From contig NZ_VOBA01000002.1 of assembly GCF_008369165.1 (NCBI RefSeq), positions 531,645-595,644 on the forward strand: a DNA stretch of 64,000 nucleotides, given 5' to 3'. The first letter of the stretch is position 1, and the number at the start of each line of letters is the position of its first letter. Origin of the DNA: Dietzia sp. ANT_WB102. Its GTDB lineage: Bacteria; Actinomycetota; Actinomycetes; Mycobacteriales; Mycobacteriaceae. Below the pieces are notes generated by a model. It was not told where the DNA came from and made no database searches. It saw only the letters and a list, made by a program, of their open reading frames with translations. The translations under genes and the position numbers were made by a program. Positions 39,323 to 52,641 of this stretch are shown piece after piece.

Positions 39323-39340
39323 AGCCCGCGCTCGGGCTGT
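39323..39340 (-). terminator. Weak hairpin after the MBL-fold gene
   Basis: A 7-bp stem CAGCCCG/CGGGCTG with a 4-nt loop lies 98 nt past the MBL gene stop and before the DoxX gene on the same strand. There is no T-run. 39243-39437 has no other feature I recognise. Confidence 0.35.
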
Positions 39341-39437
39341 CACCGGGGGATTACGCTGCGGTGACCGCATTCGGCGGCGGTTTGATAACGATTGGGTTTC
39401 GAGCCGCCGGGCCATGGGGGTGGGGTCGCCGGCACCG

Positions 39438-40139
39438 TCACCAGCCGCGCTCGCGCCACTCGGCCAGATGCGGCCGCTCTGCGCCGATCGTGGTGTCGTC
39501 TCCGTGGCCGGGGTGGACTACCACGTCGTCTCCGAGGGAATCGAAGATCCGGGTCTCCAGGTCGCTCATCAGTGTGGTGAAGGCATCTTCCGACCCAGTC
39601 TTTCCTGGCCCGCCCGGGAAGAGGGAGTCGCCGGAGAACAGGTGCGTCCCCACTTCGGTGCGGAGAAGCAGCGCGATGCCGTCGGGGGTATGTCCCCGCA
39701 GCCCGATCACCCCGAGTCGCAGGTCGCCAACCACGAGCTCGTCCCCGTGCGAGACGTGGCGGTCAGTGGGAACGTCGATCCCCTCGGCGTCACCGGAGGA
39801 GGCAATGGTGGTCAGTCCCAGGGCGTCGACCGTCTCGGCGAGCCCGATCCAGTGGTCGGCGTGAAGGTGCGTGGTGAGTACCGCCTTGACCCCGGGCGCG
39901 CGATCCCTCAGATGTGAGATGAGCTGCGGCGCGTCGTTTGCGGCGTCGACGAGCAGCACCTCGCCCGTCGCGGTCGACTCGATCACGTAGACGTTGTTGT
40001 CCATTTCGCCGACGGAGATCTTGGTCAGGCGTGCGGGGCCCACGGTCCAGCGCTCGCCGGTCAGTCGGCCGGCCGTGCGGCCGGAGTAGCCCTCGGTGAG
40101 GGTGATGCTGTCGGGTAGGGGCTCTGTTGGATTCGCCAT
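39438..40139 (-). CDS. MBL-fold hydrolase (Rv1637c-like, glyoxalase II-type)
   Basis: This 233-aa protein has the metallo-beta-lactamase zinc motif H91-L-H-A-D95-H96, GHTPDG histidine, [15 protein letters not shown], and a terminal [10 protein letters not shown]. Its position beside uvrA equals Rv1637c. The pattern fits a thioester hydrolase of the glyoxalase II group; substrate unknown. It is divergent from uvrA with 148 nt between starts. Its ATG 40139 lacks a clear ribosome-binding site. Confidence 0.88.
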   Translation of the reverse strand: MANPTEPLPDSITLTEGYSGRTAGRLTGERWTVGPARLTKISVGEMDNNVYVIESTATGEVLLVDAANDAPQLISHLRDRAPGVKAVLTTHLHADHWIGLAETVDALGLTTIASSGDAEGIDVPTDRHVSHGDELVVGDLRLGVIGLRGHTPDGIALLLRTEVGTHLFSGDSLFPGGPGKTGSEDAFTTLMSDLETRIFDSLGDDVVVHPGHGDDTTIGAERPHLAEWRERGW

Positions 40140-40287
40140 AACTGCAGGCTACCGAGGTCGAGCTCAGTCCGTGATCGGAAGCATGTCGTACTTCGTTGGT
40201 ACCTTCGTTTGCGGGAACGGCAGCCATGCGGCAAGTACGGCTCTCGCCACGGTGACGTGGCGGCCTCCCGACTCGGAAGGAGAACCC

Positions 40288-43200
40288 ATGGTGGACCGTC
40301 TGGTCGTCCGCGGCGCACGGGAGCATAACCTCAAGGGCGTGGACATCGACGTCCCCAGGGACTCGCTGATCGTGTTCACAGGGCTGTCGGGATCCGGCAA
40401 ATCCTCGCTGGCGTTCGACACCATCTTCGCCGAGGGGCAGCGCCGCTACGTCGAGTCACTGTCCTCCTACGCCCGGATGTTCCTGGGACAGATGGACAAA
40501 CCGGACGTCGACTTCATTGAAGGTTTGTCGCCGGCGGTGTCGATCGACCAGAAGTCGACCAACCGCAACCCCCGATCGACCGTCGGCACCATCACTGAAG
40601 TCCACGACTACCTGCGCCTGCTCTACGCCCGCGCGGGTGTTCCGCACTGTCCCACCTGCGGGGAGGTGGTCTCCCGTCAGACCCCGCAGCAAATCGTCGA
40701 CCAGATCCTCGAGGGGGACCAGGGCGCACGGTTCCAGGTGCTGGCCCCCGTCGTCCGTACGCGAAAGGGCGAGTTCGTCGACCTCTTCGCCCAGCTCGCG
40801 GCGGACGGCTACAGCCGCGTGCGGGTCGACGGGGAGTTGCACACGCTCGCCGAGCCGCCGACCCTGAAAAAGCAGGAGAAGCACGACATCGAAGTGGTCG
40901 TGGACCGGCTGGCGGCCAAGCCGTCCTCGCGGCAACGGCTCACTGACTCCGTGGAGACCGCGTTAGGTCTGGCGGACGGTGTGATCGTGATCGAGTACGT
41001 CGACCTCGACGAGTCGGACCCCGCCCGTCACCGCAGGTTCTCCGAGCACATGGCCTGCCCCAACGGACACCCCATCGCCCTGGACGACATGGAGCCCCGG
41101 GCGTTCTCCTTCAACAACCCCTACGGCGCCTGCCCCGTGTGCGACGGTCTCGGCTCCCATCTCGAGGTGGACCCAGACCTGGTCGTGCCGGACCCCGAAC
41201 GGTCGCTCGCTGACGGCGCGATCGCTCCCTGGTCGGGTGGTCAGAGCGCCGACTACTTCCAGCAGCTCCTCACCGGGCTCGCCGGCGATATGGGATTTGA
41301 CCTCCGCACTCCATGGCAGGATCTGCCCGCGAAGGTGCGTAAGGCCGTGATGGGCGGTGCCCCGACCAAGGTCCGAGTGCAGTACCGCAACCGGTTCGGC
41401 CGCGTCCGGACCTACGACGCGAAGTTCGAAGGCGTGATGTCCTTCCTCAAGCGGCGCCTGGAGCAGACTGAATCGGAGTCGCAGAAGGAGCGCTACCAGG
41501 GTTACATGCGCGAGGTGCCGTGCCCGGGCTGCAACGGCACGCGCCTCAAGCCGGAGATCCTCGCCGTCACCCTCGCCGGACCCGGGGGCCAGGAGCGCTC
41601 GATCGCGGACATCAGTCGCATGTCTGTCGAGGACTGCGCGGCATTCTTGGACGGGCTCGAGCTCGACTCCCGCCAGGCGCTGATCGCAGGTCGAGTCCTC
41701 AAGGAGATCCAGGCTCGGATGGGCTTCCTGCTTGACGTAGGACTGGACTACCTGTCGCTCGATCGCGTCGCCGGAAGCCTGTCCGGTGGCGAGGCGCAGC
41801 GAATTCGACTGGCCACGCAGATCGGTTCGGGCCTCGCGGGCGTTCTCTACGTCCTCGACGAGCCGTCCATCGGTCTGCACCAGCGGGATAATCGCCGGCT
41901 CATCGACACCCTCGTCCGGCTGCGCGACCTCGGCAACACCCTGCTGGTGGTCGAGCATGACGAGGACACCATCCGTTCGGCGGATTGGATCGTCGACATC
42001 GGACCACTCGCTGGTGAGCACGGGGGCCGAGTGGTCCACTCGGGCGACTACGAGGGACTGCTGGCCAACAAGGAATCGCTGACCGGCGACTACCTCGCGG
42101 GCCGCCGTCAGATCGCCATCCCGGACAAGCGGCGCGAGCCGAGCCCAGACAAGCGACTGCACGTGCGGGGTGCGCGAGAGAACAACCTCAAGAATGTCGA
42201 CGTGGTGTTCCCCGGGGGCGTGCTGTGCGCGGTCACCGGGGTTTCCGGGTCGGGGAAGTCCACCCTGGTCAACGACATCCTGGCGACCTCACTGGCCAAC
42301 CAGCTCAACCGGGCCCGGCAGGTGCCCGGTCGTCACTCGCGGATCGATGGCGTGGACGCGTTCGACAAGCTCGTCCAGGTGGACCAGTCTCCGATCGGTC
42401 GCACCCCCCGCTCGAACCCGGCGACCTACACCGGGGTGTTCGACAAGATTCGCACCCTGTTCGCCGCCACCACCGAAGCAAAGGTTCGCGGTTACAAGCA
42501 GGGCCGGTTCTCGTTCAACGTCAAGGGCGGTCGGTGTGAGGCGTGCCAGGGCGACGGCACGCTGAAGATCGAGATGAACTTTCTGCCGGACGTCTACGTC
42601 CCGTGCGAGGTGTGCCACGGCGCGCGATACAACAGAGAGACGCTCGAGGTGCACTACAAGGGCAAGACCATCGCCGAGGTGTTGGACATGCCCATCGAGG
42701 AGGCGTGCGAGTTCTTCGAACCAATCACGTCGATCCACCGGTACCTCAAGACCCTCACGGAGGTCGGACTCGGCTACGTCCGGCTGGGTCAGTCTGCCCC
42801 GACTCTCTCCGGAGGTGAGGCCCAGCGGGTCAAATTGGCGGCCGAACTGCAGAAGCGGTCAAGCGGTCGGACGGTGTACGTCCTCGACGAGCCCACCACC
42901 GGCCTGCACTTCGAGGACATCACCAAGCTTCTGCTGGTGATCCAGGGACTGGTCGACAAGGGCAACACAGTCATCGTTATCGAGCACAACCTCGATGTCA
43001 TCAAGAGCGCCGACTGGGTCATCGACATGGGACCTGAGGGCGGTGCCGGCGGCGGTAGCGTCGTCGCGCAGGGCACTCCGGAGGAGGTCGCCGCCGTTCC
43101 AGAGAGCCACACTGGACGCTTCCTGGCCGAGGTGCTCCCGTCGGCTGCCGTGGATGCGGGGGCCCCGGATGCCCTGGAGCCCGAGGCTTCGTCCGGGAGG

Positions 43201-43320
43201 CCGTCTGGGAAGAGTGCTTCCGCGAAGGGCGCTTCGGTGTCGAAGGTTCCCGCGAAGTCGTCGACCGCAGCGCAGAAGAGCGCGGCCAAGGCGGCGCGGA
43301 AAGCACGCGCTCTACGCTGA
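40288..43320 (+). CDS. uvrA: UvrABC nucleotide-excision repair ATPase subunit A
   Basis: This 1010-aa damage sensor loads UvrB onto DNA. It contains two ABC ATPase modules (Walker [15 protein letters not shown] and [13 protein letters not shown]; signatures [14 protein letters not shown] and [15 protein letters not shown]) with zinc-binding Cys clusters (CPTCG, C-P-G-C-N-G, C-E-A-C ... C-E-V-C). ATG 40288 with GGAAGGAG upstream; an in-frame upstream extension overlaps the divergent gene. The last ~55 residues are a Lys/Ala/Ser tail of low complexity. I found no SOS box in the 148-nt upstream region. Confidence 0.97.
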   Translation: MVDRLVVRGAREHNLKGVDIDVPRDSLIVFTGLSGSGKSSLAFDTIFAEGQRRYVESLSSYARMFLGQMDKPDVDFIEGLSPAVSIDQKSTNRNPRSTVGTITEVHDYLRLLYARAGVPHCPTCGEVVSRQTPQQIVDQILEGDQGARFQVLAPVVRTRKGEFVDLFAQLAADGYSRVRVDGELHTLAEPPTLKKQEKHDIEVVVDRLAAKPSSRQRLTDSVETALGLADGVIVIEYVDLDESDPARHRRFSEHMACPNGHPIALDDMEPRAFSFNNPYGACPVCDGLGSHLEVDPDLVVPDPERSLADGAIAPWSGGQSADYFQQLLTGLAGDMGFDLRTPWQDLPAKVRKAVMGGAPTKVRVQYRNRFGRVRTYDAKFEGVMSFLKRRLEQTESESQKERYQGYMREVPCPGCNGTRLKPEILAVTLAGPGGQERSIADISRMSVEDCAAFLDGLELDSRQALIAGRVLKEIQARMGFLLDVGLDYLSLDRVAGSLSGGEAQRIRLATQIGSGLAGVLYVLDEPSIGLHQRDNRRLIDTLVRLRDLGNTLLVVEHDEDTIRSADWIVDIGPLAGEHGGRVVHSGDYEGLLANKESLTGDYLAGRRQIAIPDKRREPSPDKRLHVRGARENNLKNVDVVFPGGVLCAVTGVSGSGKSTLVNDILATSLANQLNRARQVPGRHSRIDGVDAFDKLVQVDQSPIGRTPRSNPATYTGVFDKIRTLFAATTEAKVRGYKQGRFSFNVKGGRCEACQGDGTLKIEMNFLPDVYVPCEVCHGARYNRETLEVHYKGKTIAEVLDMPIEEACEFFEPITSIHRYLKTLTEVGLGYVRLGQSAPTLSGGEAQRVKLAAELQKRSSGRTVYVLDEPTTGLHFEDITKLLLVIQGLVDKGNTVIVIEHNLDVIKSADWVIDMGPEGGAGGGSVVAQGTPEEVAAVPESHTGRFLAEVLPSAAVDAGAPDALEPEASSGRPSGKSASAKGASVSKVPAKSSTAAQKSAAKAARKARALR

Positions 43321-43336
43321 CCGACCCGTCCCCGGG

Positions 43337-43357
43337 CGGGCCGGCGCGCCCGGCCCG
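43337..43357. terminator. GC-rich hairpin between uvrA and the DUF1844 gene
   Basis: An 8-bp stem CGGGCCGG/CCGGCCCG with a 5-nt loop sits in the 47-nt gap between convergent stops. It is symmetrical and may act on both strands; no T-run. Confidence 0.5.
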
Positions 43358-43367
43358 GGCCCCATGG

Positions 43368-43769
43368 TCAGTAGACCGGGCCGGTGAACTTTTCGCCGGG
43401 GCCGTCGCCGGGCTCGTCGGGGTAGGCGCTGGCCTCGCGGAACGCGCGCTGCAGGCCCTGCAAGCCGTCCTTCACGACCCTGGCCTGAGGTCCCAGGTGC
43501 TCGGCGGACCCGGCAACGAGCCCGGCGAGAGCAGTGATGAGTTTGCGAGACTCATCGAGGTCCAGGCGAGGACTCTTGGATGGATCGTCGTCAGAGAGCC
43601 CCAGCTTTTCGGCGGCTGCGCTCATGAGAACAACGATCGAACGAAAGATGATCTCCTGCGCGGAGACATCGGCCAGGTCGACGATCTCGACCTCTCGGGC
43701 GTCGAGGTGCCCCTCGAGCAGGTTCTCGGCCGCAGGCTGATCGGTGAAAGCGGGCTGGTCGGTGGTCAT
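43368..43769 (-). CDS. DUF1844 family protein
   Basis: This 133-aa acidic helical protein contains the DUF1844 core (VSAQEIIFRSIVVLMSAAAEKLGL ... LDLDESRKLITALAGLVAG, about residues 35-95). The family is common next to infC or other translation genes in actinobacteria; function is unknown. I use ATG 43769 (MTTDQPAF), because the open frame beyond would read into the infC promoter region. It has a variable Asp/Gly/Glu tail. Confidence 0.82.
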   Translation of the reverse strand: MTTDQPAFTDQPAAENLLEGHLDAREVEIVDLADVSAQEIIFRSIVVLMSAAAEKLGLSDDDPSKSPRLDLDESRKLITALAGLVAGSAEHLGPQARVVKDGLQGLQRAFREASAYPDEPGDGPGEKFTGPVY

Positions 43770-43819
43770 GCAGAATACTGTCCCACGGACTGTCACCTAT
43801 GGTGTGGCCAGACACCGGT

Positions 43820-43848
43820 TTGGGGGCAACGCTCGGGCCTGGTACAGT
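43820..43848 (+). promoter_or_regulatory. Candidate promoter of the infC-rpmI-rplT operon
   Basis: TTGGGG (43820-43825) and TACAGT (43843-43848) are spaced by 17 nt, about 290 nt before infC. The long leader that results holds the attenuator-like hairpin at 44008-44036. Confidence 0.5.
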
Positions 43849-44007
43849 CATACATCGACTGTGGGAATCCGCTACGTAGTGGGTTCCATCGTCCAAGAGG
43901 AGCCCGATCTCCCACCATCCGACGCCATGAGGCAGTTTGATGGTCACCACCCCGGCGAGGGGCTGCGAGTGATCGCGGAAGTTTTTCGCCGACGGGTGAG
44001 GAGTGAG

Positions 44008-44046
44008 AGGCCCCCGGTAGCCGTACCGAGGGGCCTTCTCGGTTTT
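44008..44046 (+). terminator. Attenuator-like hairpin in the infC leader
   Basis: AGGCCCC pairs with GGGGCCT and CGGTA with TACCG, with one bulged A and a GCCG loop, giving a 12-bp stem (44008-44036). It is followed by TCTCGGTTTT. It lies ~105 nt upstream of infC, so a terminator here would control the operon by attenuation. The remaining leader (43849-44007) shows no gene I trust. Confidence 0.6.
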
Positions 44047-44130
44047 GACCGGCCTGGCCGGCGGGCCGGGGTCCTCGAGGGCGGTTGTGCGATCGCGTAA
44101 GCGACCGCGGACAGAGCACCGTAACTACCG

Positions 44131-44137
44131 AGGAGGG
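44131..44137 (+). promoter_or_regulatory. Ribosome-binding site that fixes the AUC start of infC
   Basis: AGGAGGG lies 3 nt (4 from AGGAGG) before ATC 44141. No ATG, GTG or TTG is placed correctly behind it, while ATC begins the conserved IF3 N-terminus. Confidence 0.75.
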
Positions 44138-44140
44138 CCC

Positions 44141-44707
<567 letters not shown>

Positions 44708-44799
44708 TCCCTCCGCCGACCAGACCACGGACGCCCGCCGTCCGCTCACCCGAGACCCCACCGGGCCTTTCGGGACGAACCATGTGAGGAAGACCGATC

Positions 44800-44994
44800 A
44801 TGCCGAAGATGAAGACCCACAAGGGCACCGCCAAGCGCTTCCGCCAGACCGGGACCGGCAAGCTGGTGCGTCAGCAGGCCAACCGCCGCCACATCATGGA
44901 GAAGAAGCCCACCAAGCGCACCCGTCGACTCGACGGCCGCACGGACGTCGCCCCGGCCGACGTGCCCCGCATCAAGCGGCTCCTCGGGCTCTGA
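44800..44994 (+). CDS. rpmI: 50S ribosomal protein L35
   Basis: A 64-aa, very basic protein with the L35 signature [14 protein letters not shown] and the central [15 protein letters not shown] block; full length. Starts at ATG 44800 after a GAGGAAG site, 92 nt downstream of infC, and is followed by rplT. The order infC-rpmI-rplT is universal in this phylum. Confidence 0.97.
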   Translation: MPKMKTHKGTAKRFRQTGTGKLVRQQANRRHIMEKKPTKRTRRLDGRTDVAPADVPRIKRLLGL

Positions 44995-45063
44995 GCCCTC
45001 CTAGCTTCGAAGAACTTTCCGACCGTCGGCAGGCGGTCGACCCAGACCAGTGAGGATTGACCA

Positions 45064-45444
45064 GTGGCACGCGTGAAGAGGGCCGTCAACGCCCAAAAGA
45101 AGCGTCGGACCGTACTCGAGTCCACCAAGGGCTACCGGGGGCAGCGTTCGCGGCTGTACCGCAAGGCCAAGGAGCAGATGCTCCACTCGATGACCTACAG
45201 CTACCGCGATCGTCGTGCGCGCAAGGGCGACTTCCGCAAGCTGTGGATCTCCCGGATCAATGCCGCGGCCCGCGCCAACGACATGACCTACAACCGCTTC
45301 GTCCAGGGCCTCAAGCTCGCGGGCGTCGAGGTCGACCGCAAGGTCCTCGCCGACCTCGCCGTCACTGACCCGGCCGCCTTCACGGCGTTGGTCGAGGTCG
45401 CGCGCAAGGCACTGCCGGCTGACGTCAACGCGCCGGCTGCCTGA
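45064..45444 (+). CDS. rplT: 50S ribosomal protein L20
   Basis: A 126-aa basic protein that binds 23S rRNA early in assembly. It begins at GTG 45064 with [10 protein letters not shown] and has the [12 protein letters not shown] and [16 protein letters not shown] blocks. In other bacteria L20 represses its own operon; the leader hairpin at 44008 may serve a similar purpose here, but no L20-binding mimic was identified. Confidence 0.97.
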   Translation: MARVKRAVNAQKKRRTVLESTKGYRGQRSRLYRKAKEQMLHSMTYSYRDRRARKGDFRKLWISRINAAARANDMTYNRFVQGLKLAGVEVDRKVLADLAVTDPAAFTALVEVARKALPADVNAPAA

Positions 45445-45455
45445 TACGCCCGAAT

Positions 45456-46303
45456 GTGACGAATACTTCGCCCCTGCAGGGCACGGGACGACCCGCGGAT
45501 CCGTTCACCGAACGGACCCCGCGGGTCGTTTCCGCATCCAAACTCCACCGCAGCGCCGCCAGGCGTAAGTCCGGCCGTTTCCTCGCCGAAGGCACCAATT
45601 CCGTCGAGGCCGCACTGGCCACCGGCGCAGCGGTCGAGGTCTTCTGCACCGAGGAGGCCCTCGATCGATTCGCTGACCTCCTCGACGTCGCCCGGTCCTC
45701 CGGCGTGCAGGTGTCCGTGGCGACAGCGCGGGCCCTCCGAGGTCTGTCGGACACGGTCACCCCGACCGGGATCGTCGCGGTGTGCCGCACGGTAGTGCAC
45801 ACCGCCGCTGCGGGTATGGACACCGGCGGTGCGGCACGGACACCCCGGTTGGTCGCCGTCGGTCAGGCGCTGGCCGAACCCGGCAACGTGGGCACACTGG
45901 TCCGGGTTTCGGACGCACTCGGCGCCGACGAGGTCTGGCTCACCGGCGGAGGGGTCGATCCGGAGAATCCCAAGGCCGTCCGCGCATCGGCGGGCAGTCT
46001 GTTCCACCTCCCGGTCGTGCGAGGGATCCCGGAGAGTGACCTCATGGACCACGCGCACAGGCTAGGTCTCCAGGTGGCGGTCGCAGACGCCGACGGTGAG
46101 GTGGACATCGAGCGAGCGGACGAGCTACTCGCCCACCCGACCGCGTGGGTCTTCGGCAACGAGGCCCACGGCATACCAGACCACCTCGCTGACGCCGCTG
46201 ACCTGCGCGTCCGCATCCCCATCCGCGGAAGGGCCGAGAGCCTGAACATCGTGACTGCTGCCTCCATCTGCCTCCATACGAGCGCCCGGCTCCTGGCGGG
46301 ATC

Positions 46304-46307
<4 letters not shown>
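45456..46307 (+). CDS. tsnR: SpoU/TrmH-family RNA 2'-O-methyltransferase
   Basis: This 283-aa SPOUT enzyme methylates ribose in rRNA or tRNA. It has an N-terminal L30-like substrate domain (about 20-105) and the three SpoU motifs: EPGNVGTLVR (~148-157), VFGNEAHGI (~228-236) and IPIRGRAESLNIVTA (~250-264). The gene symbol follows the M. tuberculosis orthologue at the same locus, though thiostrepton resistance is not implied. GTG 45456 lies 11 nt after rplT and has no clear Shine-Dalgarno. It overlaps the ABC-F gene by 4 nt. Confidence 0.9.
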
Positions 46308-47965
<1,658 letters not shown>

Positions 47966-48015
47966 CCGCGGACTAGCCAGATCAGCGCCGGGGGGCGCGG
48001 GGGAGGGGCCAGTGA

Positions 48016-49140
<1,125 letters not shown>

Positions 49141-49183
49141 TCCGCCGTACCCACTCCCACCCCAGAAGACGAAGGACCCCACA

Positions 49184-51718
49184 GTGCGAATTGCGCAGTC
49201 CTGGCTGACCGAGATCCTGCAGCGGGCCAATGACGGTTGGTCCGTGAGCCCCGCCGAGCTCGACGCCGGTTTCGTGCGCGTCGGCCTCGAGGTGGAGGGC
49301 GAGCCGGAGCAGCTGCCCGAGATCGCCGGCCCGCTCACCATCGGTCGGGTCAGCAGCATCGAGGAGCTGGAGGGCTTCAAGAAGCCCATACGCTTCTGCC
49401 TGGTCGACGTTGGGGCCGACGAGCTGCAGCAGATCGTGTGCGGAGCCCGGAACTTCACGGAAGGTGATCTGGTCGTCGTTGCGCTACCGGGCACCGTCCT
49501 GCCGGGCGGGTTCGAGATCGGCAAGCGCAAGACCTACGGCAAGCCGAGTGAGGGCATGATCTGCTCGGCCTCCGAGCTGGGGATCGGTTCCGACCACAGC
49601 GGAATTATCGTCCTCGCTGAGGGCACCGCCGATCCCGGGGACCCGGCCGCGCCCGTGCTGGCCGCCGGAGCCGGCGAGCGGGACACGGTGATCGAACTCA
49701 ATGTGACCCCGGACCGCGGCTACTGCCTGTCGGCGCGAGGGCTGGCCCGCGAACTCGCGTGCGGCTTCGATCTGGACTTCGCGGACCCTGCGGTCGAGCT
49801 CGGACTCCCGTCGGAGAAGGAGACCTGGCCACTCGAGGTGACGGAGGAGTCCGGCGCGCAGCGGTTCGCTCTGCGCCGCGTCACCGGGGTCGATCCGACC
49901 GCGCGAACGCCGTGGTGGATGGCGCGCCGTCTGCTGCTCTCCGGCGTGCGTCCGATCTCGCCGGCCGTCGACGTCACGAACTACGTCATGCTCGAGCTGG
50001 GCCACCCGATGCACGCGTTCGACGCAGCGCGCCTGCAGGGTGGACTCACCGTCCGCCGGGCCCGCGCGGGGGAGACGCTCACCACTCTCGACGACGTCGA
50101 GCGGAAGCTCGACCCCGAGGACGTGGTGATCTGCGACGACCGTGGCCCGATCTCGATGGCCGGTGTCATGGGCGGCGCCAGCACCGAGGTGTCTGACCAG
50201 ACCACCGACGTTCTGCTGGAGGCCGCCGTGTGGGACACCCTCGCGGTGTTCCGGACCATCCGCCGGCACAAGCTCCCCAGCGAGGCCGGCAAGCGCTACG
50301 AGCGTGGGGTCGACGCGGCGGCGTCGATCGCGGCCCTCGACCGTGCGGCCACGCTGCTCGCCGAGATCACCGGCGGCACCGTGGAACCCTCGCTCACCGA
50401 CGTCGGCTCGGCGCCCACTATGCCGACCATCGCGTTCGATCCCGAACGGCCGTCCCGCGTGGCGGGGGTCGCGTACCCGACTGGCACAGCACGCAGGCGG
50501 CTGGAGCAGATCGGCTGTGCCGTCGCTGGTGACGATGCGGTGCTGCTCGAGGTGACCCCTCCTGCATGGCGTCCCGACCTGACTCTCCCGGCGGATCTGG
50601 TCGAGGAGGTGCTGCGATTGGAAGGTCTGGAGAATATCCCCTCGGTGTTGCCCACCGCGCCCGCCGGCCGCGGGCTCACCCCGGCCCAGCGCGGTCGGCG
50701 CGCTGTGGGTCACGCCTTGGCCGCGGCCGGGCATGTGGAGGTCCTGACGTCCCCGTTCTGTGACCCGTCGGTGTTCGACTTGATGGGACTGGACGACGAC
50801 GACGAGCGCCGCGGCACCATGTCCGTGGTCAATCCCCTCGAGAGCGACAAGGCGCATCTGGCGACCACGCTGCTCCCCTCACTGGTCGAGATCGCCCGGC
50901 GCAATATCACGCGCGGCGCACGCGACCTGGCGCTGTTCTCGGTCGCGCAGGTGGCGTTCCGGACTCCGACCACGTCGGGGGTGGAGATGCTGCCCGTCGA
51001 CCGCGAGCCCACTCCGCAGGAGCGGGAACGGCTGGCGGCGTCACTGCCCGCGCAGCCACTCCACGTGGCGGCTCTCTTCACCGGTAAGCGAGTGTCTGCA
51101 GGACACTTCGGACCCGGCCGGGAAGCCGACTCGCTCGATGCGGTGGAGGCGGCCCGGATCGTCGGACGGGCTCTCGGCGCGGAGGTCGAGGTGCGGGCGG
51201 CGGAGTACGCGCCGTGGCATCCGGGCCGCTGCGTGGAAGTGCTTGTCCGCGCCGCCGTGACAGGCGTTCCGGGGGCAGACGCTGTTGAGGGAGACGATGT
51301 GGTGGTCGGCCACGCCGGCGAGCTGCACCCGGCGGCGTGTGAGCGGCTCGGACTGCCGGCCCGCGCGTGCGCCGTCGAGCTGGACCTCACCGCCATCGGC
51401 GCCCGGGAGGTGCTGCCCGCCCCGAGCATCTCGGCCTACCCGGCCGTGAACCAGGACGTCGCGCTCGTCGTGGACGCCTCGGTGCCCGCCGCGGAGGTCG
51501 AGGGGGCCCTGCGTGCGGGCGGTGGGGAACTACTCGAGAGCGTGCGCCTTTTCGACGTCTACACCGGAGCCCAACTCGGGGAAGGGCGCAAGTCGCTGGC
51601 GTATGCACTGACCTTCCGTGCCGACGATCGCACGCTCACCGAGGACGAGGCGAGCGGGTGGCGCACGGCGGCGGTCGAGGCGGCGGCAAAGGCAGTGGGG
51701 GCGAGCCTGCGTGCCTGA
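49184..51718 (+). CDS. pheT: Phenylalanyl-tRNA synthetase beta subunit
   Basis: This 844-aa subunit has an N-terminal tRNA-binding OB domain (to ~160), the B3/B4 editing region (VTNYVMLELGHPMHAFD at ~265-281), B5, the catalytic-like core and a C-terminal anticodon-binding ferredoxin fold. GTG 49184 is chosen for the conserved RIAQSWLTEI start; the open frame upstream overlaps pheS. The gene overlaps thiD by 8 nt. Confidence 0.95.
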   Translation: MRIAQSWLTEILQRANDGWSVSPAELDAGFVRVGLEVEGEPEQLPEIAGPLTIGRVSSIEELEGFKKPIRFCLVDVGADELQQIVCGARNFTEGDLVVVALPGTVLPGGFEIGKRKTYGKPSEGMICSASELGIGSDHSGIIVLAEGTADPGDPAAPVLAAGAGERDTVIELNVTPDRGYCLSARGLARELACGFDLDFADPAVELGLPSEKETWPLEVTEESGAQRFALRRVTGVDPTARTPWWMARRLLLSGVRPISPAVDVTNYVMLELGHPMHAFDAARLQGGLTVRRARAGETLTTLDDVERKLDPEDVVICDDRGPISMAGVMGGASTEVSDQTTDVLLEAAVWDTLAVFRTIRRHKLPSEAGKRYERGVDAAASIAALDRAATLLAEITGGTVEPSLTDVGSAPTMPTIAFDPERPSRVAGVAYPTGTARRRLEQIGCAVAGDDAVLLEVTPPAWRPDLTLPADLVEEVLRLEGLENIPSVLPTAPAGRGLTPAQRGRRAVGHALAAAGHVEVLTSPFCDPSVFDLMGLDDDDERRGTMSVVNPLESDKAHLATTLLPSLVEIARRNITRGARDLALFSVAQVAFRTPTTSGVEMLPVDREPTPQERERLAASLPAQPLHVAALFTGKRVSAGHFGPGREADSLDAVEAARIVGRALGAEVEVRAAEYAPWHPGRCVEVLVRAAVTGVPGADAVEGDDVVVGHAGELHPAACERLGLPARACAVELDLTAIGAREVLPAPSISAYPAVNQDVALVVDASVPAAEVEGALRAGGGELLESVRLFDVYTGAQLGEGRKSLAYALTFRADDRTLTEDEASGWRTAAVEAAAKAVGASLRA

Positions 51719-52550
51719 CTACGAGCGCCTGGCCGGGACACGGGTTCCGCGGGTCCTGTGCATCGCGGGCACCGACCCGTCCGGTGGGGCGGGCATGCTC
51801 GCGGATACCAAGACGATCGCCGCGATGGGCGGGTACGGGATGGGCGCGGTCACCGCGGTCACCGTCCAGAACACGGTCGGAGTGACCGGCGTGCACCCTG
51901 TGCCCGTCGACACCGTCATCGCCCAGCTCGACGCCGTGGCGGACGATGTGACGATCGACGCCGTCAAGATCGGCATGCTCGGAGAAGCTGGGCTCGTGGA
52001 GGCGGTGGGTGAGTGGCTTCGTCGTCGTCGTCCTCCCCACGTCGTGCTCGACCCGGTCATGGTCGCCACCACCGGTGGACGGCTCGCCAGCGAGGGTGCG
52101 GCGCGCATGCTGCGAGACCTCGTCCCGCTCGCCGATCTGGTGACGCCCAATGTTGACGAGCTCGCGGTGTTGTGTGGCGGCGAGCCCGCGGAGCACATCG
52201 AGACCATCGTCGGGCAGGCCGAACTCGTGCACGAGCAGACCGGCTGCGCGGTACTCGCCACGACCGGCGACTTGGAGGACGGTAGTGCGGAGGACGTGCT
52301 GGTGGAGTCGGAGGGGAACCGGCGCGTGACGCTGCGTCTGCCGTTCATCCGCGTCGACACGCCGCATACCCACGGCACCGGCTGCTCGCTCTCCTCGGCG
52401 CTGGCCACCGCGAGGGTCGGGACGCAGGACTGGGAGGCGGCGTACCGCCGTGTCCGCCCGTGGATCGACGGGGCCCTGCATGGCGGATTGACACTGGATG
52501 TGGGCCGCGGTTCGGGACCCCTCGACCACACGTGGTTCCTGCACCGCTGA
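51711..52550 (+). CDS. thiD: Hydroxymethylpyrimidine (phosphate) kinase
   Basis: This 279-aa ribokinase-fold enzyme phosphorylates HMP and HMP-phosphate in thiamine synthesis. Signatures are GTDPSGGAGMLADTKT near the N-terminus, LDPVMVATTGG, and the anion-hole/active-site TPHTHGTGCSLSSALA with catalytic Cys. GTG 51711 overlaps the pheT stop by 8 nt. No other thiamine genes are nearby, and no TPP riboswitch was seen, so expression follows pheT. Confidence 0.92.
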   Translation: MPDYERLAGTRVPRVLCIAGTDPSGGAGMLADTKTIAAMGGYGMGAVTAVTVQNTVGVTGVHPVPVDTVIAQLDAVADDVTIDAVKIGMLGEAGLVEAVGEWLRRRRPPHVVLDPVMVATTGGRLASEGAARMLRDLVPLADLVTPNVDELAVLCGGEPAEHIETIVGQAELVHEQTGCAVLATTGDLEDGSAEDVLVESEGNRRVTLRLPFIRVDTPHTHGTGCSLSSALATARVGTQDWEAAYRRVRPWIDGALHGGLTLDVGRGSGPLDHTWFLHR

Positions 52551-52641
52551 CCTGGTACGACACTCCTCGGCTCACTGCTGGTGTCGCACACCTGTGCGAC
52601 TATCGGTTCCGCATGACGGCCGAGACGATCAGGAGCAGACA

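Noticed and set aside
40140..40287. LexA/SOS box before uvrA (and before uvrB)
   Set aside because: No TCGAAC-N4-GTTCGA-like palindrome is present in either upstream region.
43744..44100. 118-aa plus-strand frame in the infC leader
   Set aside because: It overlaps the DUF1844 gene antisense and crosses the attenuator hairpin; no ribosome-binding site or recognisable protein.
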